Notes under the pieces: model-generated
What the model was told of the DNA's origin: nothing
Databases searched by the model: none
The model's input: only the letters and a program-made list of their open reading frames with translations
Shown: positions 1-5,625 of the stretch, one piece after another
How the letters are laid out: every line of letters starts with the position of its first letter
Position numbering within the stretch: the stretch's first letter is position 1
Source: Hyphomicrobium_A sp964620915
GTDB taxonomy: Bacteria > Pseudomonadota > Alphaproteobacteria > Rhizobiales > Hyphomicrobiaceae
Assembly: GCA_964620915.1 (NCBI GenBank)
Contig: CAZUKP010000104.1
Coordinates: 1 to 9,249 of the forward strand
Direction of reading: 5' to 3'
Length of the DNA: 9,249 bases
Program-made: the position numbers and the translations under genes

Positions 1-102
1 TCTTTATCTGCCATCTTTGTAAACCTCAAAAAACTTATGGAGATTCAGGATATTCAGACGCAGATCCTGAGTGAGCTAGCGACCCCGCGTGCGCAGAAAT
101 GA
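1..102 (+). CDS. C-terminal fragment of an upstream gene (partial)
   Basis: Frame 1 is open from the first base to a TGA at 100-102, giving 33 residues that begin SLSAIFVNLKKL and end LATPRAQK. The mix of hydrophobic and charged residues, with an amphipathic stretch around KKLMEIQDIQTQIL, looks like the helical tail of a real protein rather than random translation. The structured gene-free stretch after the stop would fit a gene boundary. I do not recognise the family. A chance open frame of this length is possible, so this is a tentative call that the sequence left of the window would settle. Confidence 0.4.
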   Translation, partial: SLSAIFVNLKKLMEIQDIQTQILSELATPRAQK

Positions 103-105
103 TCC

Positions 106-181
106 GGCCGGGCACTCAATAGTTTGGGCGAGGCGACGAACCCTTTCAGGTCTTCCGCCCTAAACCAACGCCAGCCCGGCC
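106..181 (+). other. Two-tier inverted-repeat structure in the intergenic region
   Basis: GGCCGGGC (106-113) pairs perfectly with GCCCGGCC (174-181). Inside this outer stem, TTTGGGCG (123-130) pairs with CGCCCTAAA (156-164) with one bulged base. The two stems are separated by loops of similar size (9 and 9 nt). There is no T-run after the structure, so it is not a classical intrinsic terminator. It could mark the 3' end of the upstream transcript, a small RNA, or part of the kinase gene's upstream control region. The remaining gene-free bases to 356 show nothing clear except a weak promoter-like pair. Confidence 0.3.
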
Positions 182-276
182 CGTTCGTTAAGTCCGCGCC
201 CCCTCACGGATTAGGCTTTGAAACTTGGGAAGCGCCGCCATCGGTGCTTCTGCTAATTTTATCTGGCTCACGTCGG

Positions 277-308
277 TTGCGGCAATGATCACCACAGCGT
301 GATATAGT
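277..308 (+). promoter_or_regulatory. Possible sigma-70-type promoter of the histidine kinase operon
   Basis: TATAGT at 303-308 is a good -10-like hexamer about 50 bp before the kinase start. The best -35-like hexamer is TTGCGG at 277-282, but the 20-bp spacing is longer than the usual 16-18. The -10 match alone is what supports the call; an activator could compensate for the poor -35. No FNR/FixK-type TTGA-N6-TCAA box was found here. Confidence 0.2.
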
Positions 309-356
309 ACTCATGGGTTAGATCATTCTGGGAAAGCGAAAGAGAACTCGTCCCGG

Positions 357-1796
357 ATGCAATACAAATTGCCGGCTCCACGAAAACTCCAGTTAGAGAT
401 TCTTCCCGCCATCGCCGCGGCAATGGCTGCCGCTGCGATTTTTATCGTCGACTCGGTAACACATGCGGAAATCGCGGTTGCGCCGCTCTACGCTGCTGTT
501 GTTCTGCTTGTCGTCAAGGTCCTCGATACACGCGGGGTATTGCTGGTCGCGGCCGGATGCGCCCTGTTGGCGATTGCGAGTGCGACGCTGCATGATCGCG
601 GTGAGTTGTCTGTTGTCGCTCTCGTCAATCTCTTCGCGAGCCTCGCCGCCATCGGCGTCACGACCTATCTTGCCCTGAGGAACCAGTTGGCTGATGGCAA
701 ATTGCGGTCGCAGGCGCATCTTCTCGACATTGTTCATGATGGGATCATCGTCCGGGATATGAACGATGTCGTGGCCTACTGGAACCATGGCGCCGAGCAG
801 TTGTACGGTTGGGAGCAGGACCAAGCGATCGGCAAGGTGTCTCACAGATTGCTCCAGACAGTCTTTCCTTCACCCCTCGATGAGTTGAAAGCCAAGGTGC
901 TTCTCACTGGGCGATGGGAAGGAGAAGTCCTCCACACTCGGCACGATGGGAGACAGCTTACCGTGGCGAGCCGCTGGTCGCTGCAGCGGGACAATCGCGG
1001 GGATCCAGTTGCAGTGCTTGAAACTAATAATGACATTACCGCACGGAAGCATGCGGAAGAGGCCTTTCAAAGGACGCAGTCAGAGCTTGCCCATATCAGC
1101 CGGGTCACCACTCTAGGAGAGCTCGTGGCCTCGATCGCTCACGAGGTCAATCAGCCGCTGGCCGCGGTCGTCGCCAATGGAGAGGCCAGCCTGCGCTGGC
1201 TTGGCCACGAGACGCCGCAGCTGGATGAGACACGCCAAGCCCTCGAGCGGATCATCAGCGAAGCCATCCGGGCAAGCGATGTGATAAGGCGCCTTCGTAG
1301 CCTTTCCGAAAAACGCGAGGCGGAAAAGGTGCCGCTCGATATCAACCAGGTCATCAAAGAGGTTATTCCTCTGATTCAGCGGGAGGCGCTCGACCACAAC
1401 GTGTCACTGCAGGTCGAAGCTGGCTCAGAGCTGCCGACGGTGCTTGGCGATCGGGTTCAGCTACAGCAGGTGGTGCTCAATCTGGTGGTGAACGCCATCG
1501 AGGCCATGTCGGCCGTGACAGACCACCCGTGCCGGGTTTTGATTTGCACATCCCTAAATGAGGAGGATCAGGTCGTTACCGCCGTGCAGGACGCCGGGCA
1601 TGGAATCAGCGCCGAGGACGCCAGTCGCCTCTTTAATCCATTCTTCAGCACAAAGGCCCACGGCATGGGTATGGGTCTTTCGATATGCCGCTCGATCATT
1701 CAGAGCCACGATGGACGGATTTGGGCAAGCGAAAATTCGGACCACGGTGCTACGTTGCACTTCGCCCTGCCTGCCTACCGAAAGGACGGATTGTGA
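357..1796 (+). CDS. Membrane-bound PAS-domain sensor histidine kinase (FixL/NodV-like class)
   Basis: A 479-residue sensor kinase that would autophosphorylate on histidine and pass the phosphate to the response regulator encoded next. Residues 14-32, 40-55, 59-77 and 85-106 form about four hydrophobic helices, so the N-terminus is probably a membrane anchor. A PAS domain covers about 118-232, ending in the typical ETNNDITARKHAEEA. The H-box is IAHEVNQPLAA with phospho-acceptor H262. The ATPase domain has the N-box (N375, N379), the G1 box DAGHG (412-416), the F-box FNPFFSTK (427-434) and the G2 box GMGMGLS (436-442), so it looks catalytically complete. The PAS lacks the heme-ligand histidine context of FixL, so oxygen sensing is not supported; the signal is unknown. 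The stop overlaps the GTG start of the regulator by 4 bp. The ATG start has only a weak purine-rich ribosome site. Confidence 0.93.
   Translation: MQYKLPAPRKLQLEILPAIAAAMAAAAIFIVDSVTHAEIAVAPLYAAVVLLVVKVLDTRGVLLVAAGCALLAIASATLHDRGELSVVALVNLFASLAAIGVTTYLALRNQLADGKLRSQAHLLDIVHDGIIVRDMNDVVAYWNHGAEQLYGWEQDQAIGKVSHRLLQTVFPSPLDELKAKVLLTGRWEGEVLHTRHDGRQLTVASRWSLQRDNRGDPVAVLETNNDITARKHAEEAFQRTQSELAHISRVTTLGELVASIAHEVNQPLAAVVANGEASLRWLGHETPQLDETRQALERIISEAIRASDVIRRLRSLSEKREAEKVPLDINQVIKEVIPLIQREALDHNVSLQVEAGSELPTVLGDRVQLQQVVLNLVVNAIEAMSAVTDHPCRVLICTSLNEEDQVVTAVQDAGHGISAEDASRLFNPFFSTKAHGMGMGLSICRSIIQSHDGRIWASENSDHGATLHFALPAYRKDGL
1781..1786 (+). promoter_or_regulatory. Ribosome binding site that sets the GTG start of the LuxR-type regulator
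   Basis: AAAGGA lies inside the last kinase codons, 6 nt before GTG at 1793. It makes the 4-bp-overlap start much better than the ATG at 1685, which would add 36 residues translated from kinase coding sequence. It also indicates translational coupling of the two genes. Confidence 0.7.
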
Positions 1797-2437
1797 TACC
1801 GCGGGCATCCGGAACTGCTGAAGAGTCGATGGTCCTTGTCGTGGATGACGATAGCGCCATGCGGGAAGCCCTCAAGAGCCTCTTTCAATCGGTGGGTCTG
1901 CAGGTCTCGCTGTTTGATTCCGCCGAGGGGCTCACGCAAAGCACGCTGCCGGATTTGCCCAGTTGCATAGTACTCGACATTCGGTTGCCCCGGGTAAGTG
2001 GACTCGAGTTTCAAGCGGATCTCTACAAGGCTGGCATCCATGTACCGGTTATCTTCATCACAGGATACGGCGACATCCCGATGTCGGTGCAGGCAATGAA
2101 GGCCGGAGCGGTTGATTTCCTGACCAAGCCCTTTCGCGATCAGGATCTACTCGATGCCGTTGCGACAGCCATTGAACGCGATCGCCAGCGTCGGGAGGAG
2201 GAACAGCGAAATCTCCATCTACAGGAGCGTTTCAACTCCCTCACGCCGCGCGAGCGCGAAGTGATGGGATTTGTCACAGCTGGTCTGATGAACAAGCAGG
2301 TTGCAGCCGAATTAGGCATTAGCGAAATCACGGTGAAAATCCACCGAGGTCATATCATGCACAAGATGGAAGCTAAGTCGTTAGCGGATCTGGTGCGAAT
2401 GGCTGAAAGACTCGGCTTCCGCAGGCCACGCCCATAG
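1793..2437 (+). CDS. FixJ/NodW-family response regulator (receiver + LuxR-type HTH)
   Basis: From the GTG at 1793 the product is 214 residues, the usual size for FixJ-type regulators. The receiver spans about 13-130: acidic pair D19/D20, phospho-acceptor D62 in VLDIRLP, T90 and K112 in FLTKPF. A charged linker (RDRQRREEEQRN) leads to a LuxR/GerE helix-turn-helix at about 148-206, with SLTPREREV, the recognition region ELGISEITVKIHRGHIMHKM, and SLADLVRMAERLG. It should be phosphorylated by the kinase encoded just upstream and bind DNA as a dimer. A second start at ATG 1829 would remove 12 residues before the receiver. The target promoters are not identifiable from sequence; candidates are the downstream AraC gene and the small-protein and efflux genes. 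The gene has no frameshift or missing key residue. Confidence 0.93.
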   Translation: MIPRASGTAEESMVLVVDDDSAMREALKSLFQSVGLQVSLFDSAEGLTQSTLPDLPSCIVLDIRLPRVSGLEFQADLYKAGIHVPVIFITGYGDIPMSVQAMKAGAVDFLTKPFRDQDLLDAVATAIERDRQRREEEQRNLHLQERFNSLTPREREVMGFVTAGLMNKQVAAELGISEITVKIHRGHIMHKMEAKSLADLVRMAERLGFRRPRP

Positions 2438-2560
2438 CCCGCATGATCTGGTATGGCGGTCACTTTCGTAAGACCTAAGTATGTCTTTCGCCAAGCCGCT
2501 TGAAGGCGCATTTTAGAACAGTACGTAGTGTGCCCACGATCCACTGCACAAACAGCTAGT

Positions 2561-2581
2561 GAGGAGTGACTAAAAAAAGGG
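2561..2581 (+). promoter_or_regulatory. Unusual ribosome-binding region of the stand-alone receiver gene
   Basis: GAGGAG (2561-2566) overlaps the first base of the GTG at 2566, leaving no spacer, and in-frame TGA at 2560 blocks any earlier start. A second Shine-Dalgarno-like AAGGG (2577-2581) lies 11 nt before an in-frame GTG at 2593, which would begin MPIIAIIDDD. The second arrangement is mechanically more plausible, so the protein may be 9 residues shorter than the longest reading. Confidence 0.4.
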
Positions 2582-2955
2582 TCTGCGCGCAAGTGCCGAT
2601 AATCGCAATCATCGACGACGATATGTCTGTACGCGTGGCCACTGAGAGTCTTGTCAGGTCTCTTGGATACGTCGCGCAAACATTTGCGTCTGCCGAAGAG
2701 TTTTTGCATTCGCCTTCAATGGGGGAAGAGGCATGCCTCGTGGCAGACGTCCAATTGTCAGGGATGAGTGGAGTTGAGCTGCAGCGACTACTTGCGGCGC
2801 AAGGCTATCGGCAGCCGATCATATTCATTACGGCATTCCCCGACGAGAAGTTGAGAGCGCAGGCGCTGCGCCGGGGTGCTGTCGGCTTCCTGACCAAACC
2901 ATTCGATGGCAACGTCTTGGTGGAATGTCTCGAGACCGCCTTACGTAAGAACTGA
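2566..2955 (+). CDS. Stand-alone receiver-domain response regulator (FixJ N-terminal type, no output domain)
   Basis: The longest reading gives 129 residues, all receiver. It shows D17-D19 in IIDDDM, phospho-acceptor D61 in VADVQLSGMSG, T89 in IFITAF and K111 in FLTKPF, so every phosphorylation residue is present. It ends 13 residues after the lysine, leaving no room for a DNA-binding or enzymatic domain. Sequence style (ESLVRSLGYVAQTFASAEEFL) matches the FixJ receiver subfamily rather than chemotaxis CheY. Such single receivers can act as phosphate sinks, phosphorelay intermediates or protein-binding switches; which applies is unknown. It lies 128 bp after the LuxR-type regulator, so it may have its own promoter, and about 200 bp before the AraC gene. 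The start is either GTG 2566 or GTG 2593; the second has better ribosome-site spacing. Confidence 0.88.
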   Translation: MTKKRVCAQVPIIAIIDDDMSVRVATESLVRSLGYVAQTFASAEEFLHSPSMGEEACLVADVQLSGMSGVELQRLLAAQGYRQPIIFITAFPDEKLRAQALRRGAVGFLTKPFDGNVLVECLETALRKN

Positions 2956-3145
2956 CGGATTTGCGATTGCCGAATTTCGAGGCATCGTCCTCAGCCTTGC
3001 CGACGCGAGGTATCGGCGCAGCCAGAGACAGAGTGTCGCAAACTTCCGTATAGGTGGGCTCAACCAATCTATTAGCCAAGACAACTTCTGTAGAATAGAG
3101 ACCTTGGCCCAGCCCCTCTACCTTGAGACTCAACAAGGCATAGCA

Positions 3146-3150
3146 AGAGG
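3146..3150 (+). promoter_or_regulatory. Ribosome binding site supporting the long AraC start
   Basis: AGAGG-type purines at 3146-3150 lie 7 nt before ATG 3158, a normal spacing. The rival ATG at 3299 has GAGG at 3284-3287, 11 nt away. Confidence 0.4.
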
Positions 3151-3157
3151 CGGAGTC

Positions 3158-4174
3158 ATGCTGACAAATCTCGACGTTGTCCCCCAAGAACATGGCTCGA
3201 TACGCCCCGCACTCGGGTTGCGACGCGACGCCGAACCTCTCCGGCGCGTCCCCAACAAAAGCCCCACTCTTTACGGCATCGCCGAGGCAGATGTTGAGAT
3301 GCCGTCGGATGTGGCCGTGGAAGTTTTTCCTGCCGACATTGTGAAGCACCACCGCGTGAGTCGAGCGGGCATGGGGGCAGAGCTCGTCCAGGCGACACGA
3401 CGGGAGAGAACCGAGTTTCACTTCGAGGCACCGGTCCATCTCTTAGCCCTATTCGAACGGGGTGCGAGAAGCGCTGGAGAATCCTGCGTCGAGGGGCTGC
3501 CTCGCTCGTCCCTTAAAGACTTCGAGCACAAGCTTACCTTCGTTCCGGCTGGCCACAGATATGATGACTGGCAAGTGCCTCGCACGCTTACGCGCGTGAT
3601 CTACTTTTATCTAAATCCGACGCAAATGCCTATGAGTGAGGTCTTAGGTCCGCATGAAACAACGCTTAGTCCCCGTTTGTTTTTCGAGGATGCGGCCGTA
3701 CGGAACACCGCACTCAAACTCGCCACCCTCATCGAGTCCGGGAGCTCGTTCGACCGGCTCTATTTCGACGCCCTCAGCCTCGTACTCGCCCATGAGCTGG
3801 TGAGGTTTGTGGGAGGGTGCCCACGCAGTGATCCGCTGGCACGGGGCGGGCTTGCTCCCTGGCAGCAACGCATCATCATTGACTATATAGAAGAGCATCT
3901 CAACGAGCAGATTCCACTCGCAAAACTCGCCGACCTCGCGAACTTGAGCCCATGCTATTTTTGTCGCGCGTTCAAGCAGTCGCTAGGCATGCCGCCGCAT
4001 CGATTTCATCGGCACCGCCGCATCGAGCGGGCCAAATCGCTTCTGGTCAACGAGAGCGTCTCTGTGACCGCGGCGGGCTTATCAGTCGGGTTCAACGAAA
4101 CCAGTTCCTTTACGGCCGCCTTTCGCAAAGCCACGGGCTTAACGCCGACGGCCTATCGCCGAGGCCTTATCTAA
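3158..4174 (+). CDS. AraC/XylS-family transcriptional regulator
   Basis: From ATG 3158 the protein is 338 residues; from ATG 3299 (MPSDVAVEVF) it would be 291, also normal for the family. The reading frame stays open upstream to 2906, but that would overlap the receiver gene and is unlikely. The N-terminal half (about 50-225) is probably a sensing or dimerisation domain; it contains PVHLLALFERG, FVPAGHRYDDW and a hydrophobic RVIYFYLNP strand typical of cupin-like or related AraC sensor folds. The C-terminal double helix-turn-helix covers about 235-335: first helix-turn-helix LAKLADLANLSPCYFCRAFK, then the AraC signature region SVGFNETSSFTAAFRKATG and LTPTAYRR. The ligand is unknown. The membrane protein gene starts 41 bp after the stop, so the two may share a transcript. 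It may activate the neighbouring small-protein or efflux genes, but no operator can be named. Confidence 0.9.
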   Translation: MLTNLDVVPQEHGSIRPALGLRRDAEPLRRVPNKSPTLYGIAEADVEMPSDVAVEVFPADIVKHHRVSRAGMGAELVQATRRERTEFHFEAPVHLLALFERGARSAGESCVEGLPRSSLKDFEHKLTFVPAGHRYDDWQVPRTLTRVIYFYLNPTQMPMSEVLGPHETTLSPRLFFEDAAVRNTALKLATLIESGSSFDRLYFDALSLVLAHELVRFVGGCPRSDPLARGGLAPWQQRIIIDYIEEHLNEQIPLAKLADLANLSPCYFCRAFKQSLGMPPHRFHRHRRIERAKSLLVNESVSVTAAGLSVGFNETSSFTAAFRKATGLTPTAYRRGLI

Positions 4175-4215
4175 CTCGCTGAGCTCCTACCCATTTTGTC
4201 GAAAGGAGTAGACCA

Positions 4216-4656
4216 ATGTCAGACCACACAACGCAATTCATTACACTCGACACGACGAAGGCGCACCAGCCCGTAAAGAAGCGGGCCGGCGTGAAGCGCG
4301 CCTCGGTAGGTTTGCATCCGGCCGTATTTCAAATCGGTCTTGGCGGAGCCATTTGGTTCCTTGCCGTCAGCTGGCTCTATTTTGCCTGGGGAACACATGT
4401 CGACCTTGATCTCGCGGTGGCGACTGGGTTTTTTGTCATGTTCTTCTCCCTGCTCCTTGTGATGGCGAATGGCATCATCAATGACCCACGCTGGCTCCAG
4501 AATCGGGTCGGCTTTGGTGAGTTCTTAAAGAGCAAGGTCGCGACTTACACGGGCAAAATACGTGGGTGGGACGCGCTCATCGAAATCACTCTGATACCGC
4601 TATCTCTTGCATTCGCCGCGAGCATCATCGGCTTGGCATGGGTATATCTCCGCTAG
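4216..4656 (+). CDS. Small three-helix membrane protein of unknown function
   Basis: A 146-residue protein with a strong AAAGGAG ribosome site (4202-4208) 7 nt before its ATG. The first 35 residues are polar and basic (KKRAGVKRAS), then come hydrophobic helices at about 38-57, 66-86 and 121-144, with a basic loop (GEFLKSKVATYTGKIRGW) between the last two. Positive charges suggest a cytoplasmic N-terminus. The tail ALIEITLIPLSLAFAASIIGLAWVYLR recurs in degraded form at 5308-5376, showing the gene was once duplicated. I recognise the general style of conserved rhizobial hypothetical membrane proteins but can assign no reaction. It may be in the same transcript as the AraC gene; a link to the efflux pump downstream would be inference only. 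Confidence 0.82.
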   Translation: MSDHTTQFITLDTTKAHQPVKKRAGVKRASVGLHPAVFQIGLGGAIWFLAVSWLYFAWGTHVDLDLAVATGFFVMFFSLLLVMANGIINDPRWLQNRVGFGEFLKSKVATYTGKIRGWDALIEITLIPLSLAFAASIIGLAWVYLR

Positions 4657-4708
4657 CTAGTTGCATGTCGGCCCAGAACCCGCGTCGTGGAGCGCCTGAG
4701 CTTGGGGT

Positions 4709-4886
4709 GAGTCATGCGCCGATCCAACGTCCACTCGAACCAAAGCTGCGAACTAAGCTGATTGTCACAAGACCATTGAATCGGAAGCAATATCGCGCAA
4801 GCGATCTGAAGCCTGAATGCATAGATCGAAATCGGCGATGCTCCACGTGGACCCTCTGTCTCACCACGCAAGGAGCTTTGCTCAAC
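4709..4886 (+). repeat. Duplicated leader, copy A (upstream of the first small exported protein)
   Basis: This non-coding stretch aligns with 5440-5602 in the same order and orientation. In the ungapped core 4761-4845 versus 5476-5560, 68 of 85 bases match by hand count. Two blocks are perfect: 4780-4803 (24 bp, around GGAAGCAATATCGCGCAAGC) and 4820-4830 (CATAGATCGAA). Copy A has an extra 12 bp at 4749-4760, made by a local repeat of AAGCTG. The homology continues leftward into the end of the membrane gene (4573 onward). Its position before a small-protein gene in both copies suggests a promoter, operator or 5' UTR element. Confidence 0.75.
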
Positions 4887-4933
4887 ACGTCACTGGTCGG
4901 TCGACCGTCCTCAATAACGATTGTCCGATGTTC

Positions 4934-4940
4934 AAAGGAG
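4934..4940 (+). promoter_or_regulatory. Ribosome binding site fixing the start of the first small exported protein
   Basis: AAAGGAG sits 8 nt before ATG 4949 and selects this start over the in-frame ATG at 4817, which would put 44 non-hydrophobic residues before the signal peptide. Confidence 0.75.
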
Positions 4941-4948
4941 CGCAAATC

Positions 4949-5212
4949 ATGTTTACGAAAGCCCCTCTAGCCCTAGTCGCCGCCATGTCGCTGGCGCTCA
5001 GTACCTTGGCCTTACTGCCCGCGACAGCGTCCGCAGCGTCCACTCCCAGACTGATTCTGGTCAACTACTCTCATTGCTACGAGAATCCATCGGCGCCGAA
5101 ATGCCCAGGCTATTTTGAATCCGAGCAGGACACTCTCCCTGGCAATTTGGCTGACAACCCTTTTAAACGCGCGTCGCACGAGCAGCGCGTCCCAACTAGC
5201 CAACGCAGCTAG
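4949..5212 (+). CDS. Small exported protein with two cysteines, unknown family
   Basis: An 87-residue product from ATG 4949. Residues 1-30 are a textbook Sec signal peptide: a lysine at 4, a long hydrophobic core (LALVAAMSLALSTLALLP) and a small-residue cleavage region ATASAA. The mature part is about 57 residues: polar, proline-rich, with two cysteines (C43 and C52 in CYENPSAPKC) that could form one short disulfide loop, and a basic, serine-rich tail. No lipobox cysteine follows the cleavage region, so it is predicted periplasmic or secreted rather than a lipoprotein. I recognise no family. It follows the first duplicated leader and is followed by a hairpin at 5242-5290. Confidence 0.72.
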   Translation: MFTKAPLALVAAMSLALSTLALLPATASAASTPRLILVNYSHCYENPSAPKCPGYFESEQDTLPGNLADNPFKRASHEQRVPTSQRS

Positions 5213-5241
5213 GATCCTCACCAGTCGCTAATCAGGACACC

Positions 5242-5290
5242 GCGACGAAGGAATGGCTGGCCGGAAAACCTCTGGCCAGCCCTTCGTTGC
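5242..5290 (+). other. Long bulged hairpin after the first small exported protein gene
   Basis: GGCTGGCC (5255-5262) pairs with GGCCAGCC (5274-5281) around an 11-nt loop, and below a 4-nt bulge GCGACGAAG (5242-5250) pairs with CTTCGTTGC (5282-5290) with one G-U. This gives 17 pairs. It begins 30 nt after the stop codon, as an RNA 3'-end structure might, but no T-run follows, so factor-independent termination is doubtful. It overlaps the decayed membrane-gene copy, so part of it may be leftover coding sequence. Confidence 0.4.
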
Positions 5291-5376
5291 ACTGGTTTCC
5301 ACATGATGCGCTGATCGAGATCACTCTGATACCGGTGTTTCCCGCATTCGCTGAGCGCATTATTGGCCTGGCGTAG
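5245..5376 (+). pseudogene. Decayed 3' remnant of a second copy of the membrane protein gene
   Basis: From 5308 the frame reads ALIEITLIP, then VFPAFAERIIGLA, then TAG at 5374-5376. This matches ALIEITLIP, LSLAFAASIIGLA of the intact gene at 4573-4638, where the next codon is TGG (W142). The TGG-to-TAG change cuts off the last residues. Weaker similarity (KEWLAGK versus GEFLKSK) may extend the remnant left to about 5245. No start codon, ribosome site or first two membrane helices are present, so it cannot be a working gene. The match continues rightward into the duplicated leader, showing the duplication was one block. Confidence 0.68.
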
Positions 5377-5439
5377 GTTATGCCTACCCCAGTCTGTATG
5401 CCGGACGCGACCCAGCGTCACCGGGAACCCGCGTTAGAT

Positions 5440-5602
5440 GAGTCACTGCCCAAATGTCCGCTCGGACCAAAGCTGATCGTCACAAGATCTCCGCATCGGA
5501 AGCAATATCGCGCAAGCGGGCGGAGTTCTGACTACATAGATCGAAACTGGCAATGCTCCAAATCGGATTTTCCGTTTCACCGCGCTAGGAGCCTTGCTCA
5601 AC
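5440..5602 (+). repeat. Duplicated leader, copy B (upstream of the EF-hand protein)
   Basis: Second copy of the leader at 4709-4886, including the perfect 24-bp block (5495-5518) and CATAGATCGAA (5535-5545), plus a shared TCACC-to-CTCAAC segment (5577-5602) that ends 23 nt before the EF-hand start. Although the membrane gene to its left has decayed, this non-coding stretch has stayed similar, which hints at a function. The gene-free region 5213-5625 is thus fully accounted for by the hairpin, the gene remnant and this leader. Confidence 0.75.
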
Positions 5603-5612
5603 GCATCATTAT

Positions 5613-5618
5613 GAGGAG
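5613..5618 (+). promoter_or_regulatory. Ribosome binding site fixing the start of the EF-hand protein
   Basis: GAGGAG lies 7 nt before ATG 5626. An in-frame ATG at 5611 overlaps this site and would add MRSTI before the signal peptide, so 5626 is preferred. Confidence 0.75.
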
Positions 5619-5625
5619 TACGATC

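Noticed and set aside
1685..1792. Longer N-terminus of the LuxR-type regulator from ATG 1685
   Set aside because: The extra residues come from the kinase's own catalytic-domain coding sequence; GTG 1793 has a proper ribosome site and a 4-bp overlap.
2489..2520. GCC-rich mini-hairpin followed by CATTTTAG, as a terminator of the LuxR-type regulator gene
   Set aside because: The stem is only 3-4 bp and the T-run is short; support is too weak to list.
2906..3157. Longer AraC N-terminus from ATG 2906
   Set aside because: It begins inside the receiver gene, and the added residues lack family resemblance; a good ribosome site precedes ATG 3158.
2828..3439. 203-residue open frame on the minus strand opposite the lone receiver and AraC genes
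   Set aside because: It overlaps well-supported genes on the + strand, shows no recognisable domain, and the opposite strand's conserved receiver and AraC motifs explain the sequence.
5380..5625. Longer N-terminus of the EF-hand protein from ATG 5380
   Set aside because: It would bury a clear signal peptide; GAGGAG selects ATG 5626. The extension is the duplicated leader.
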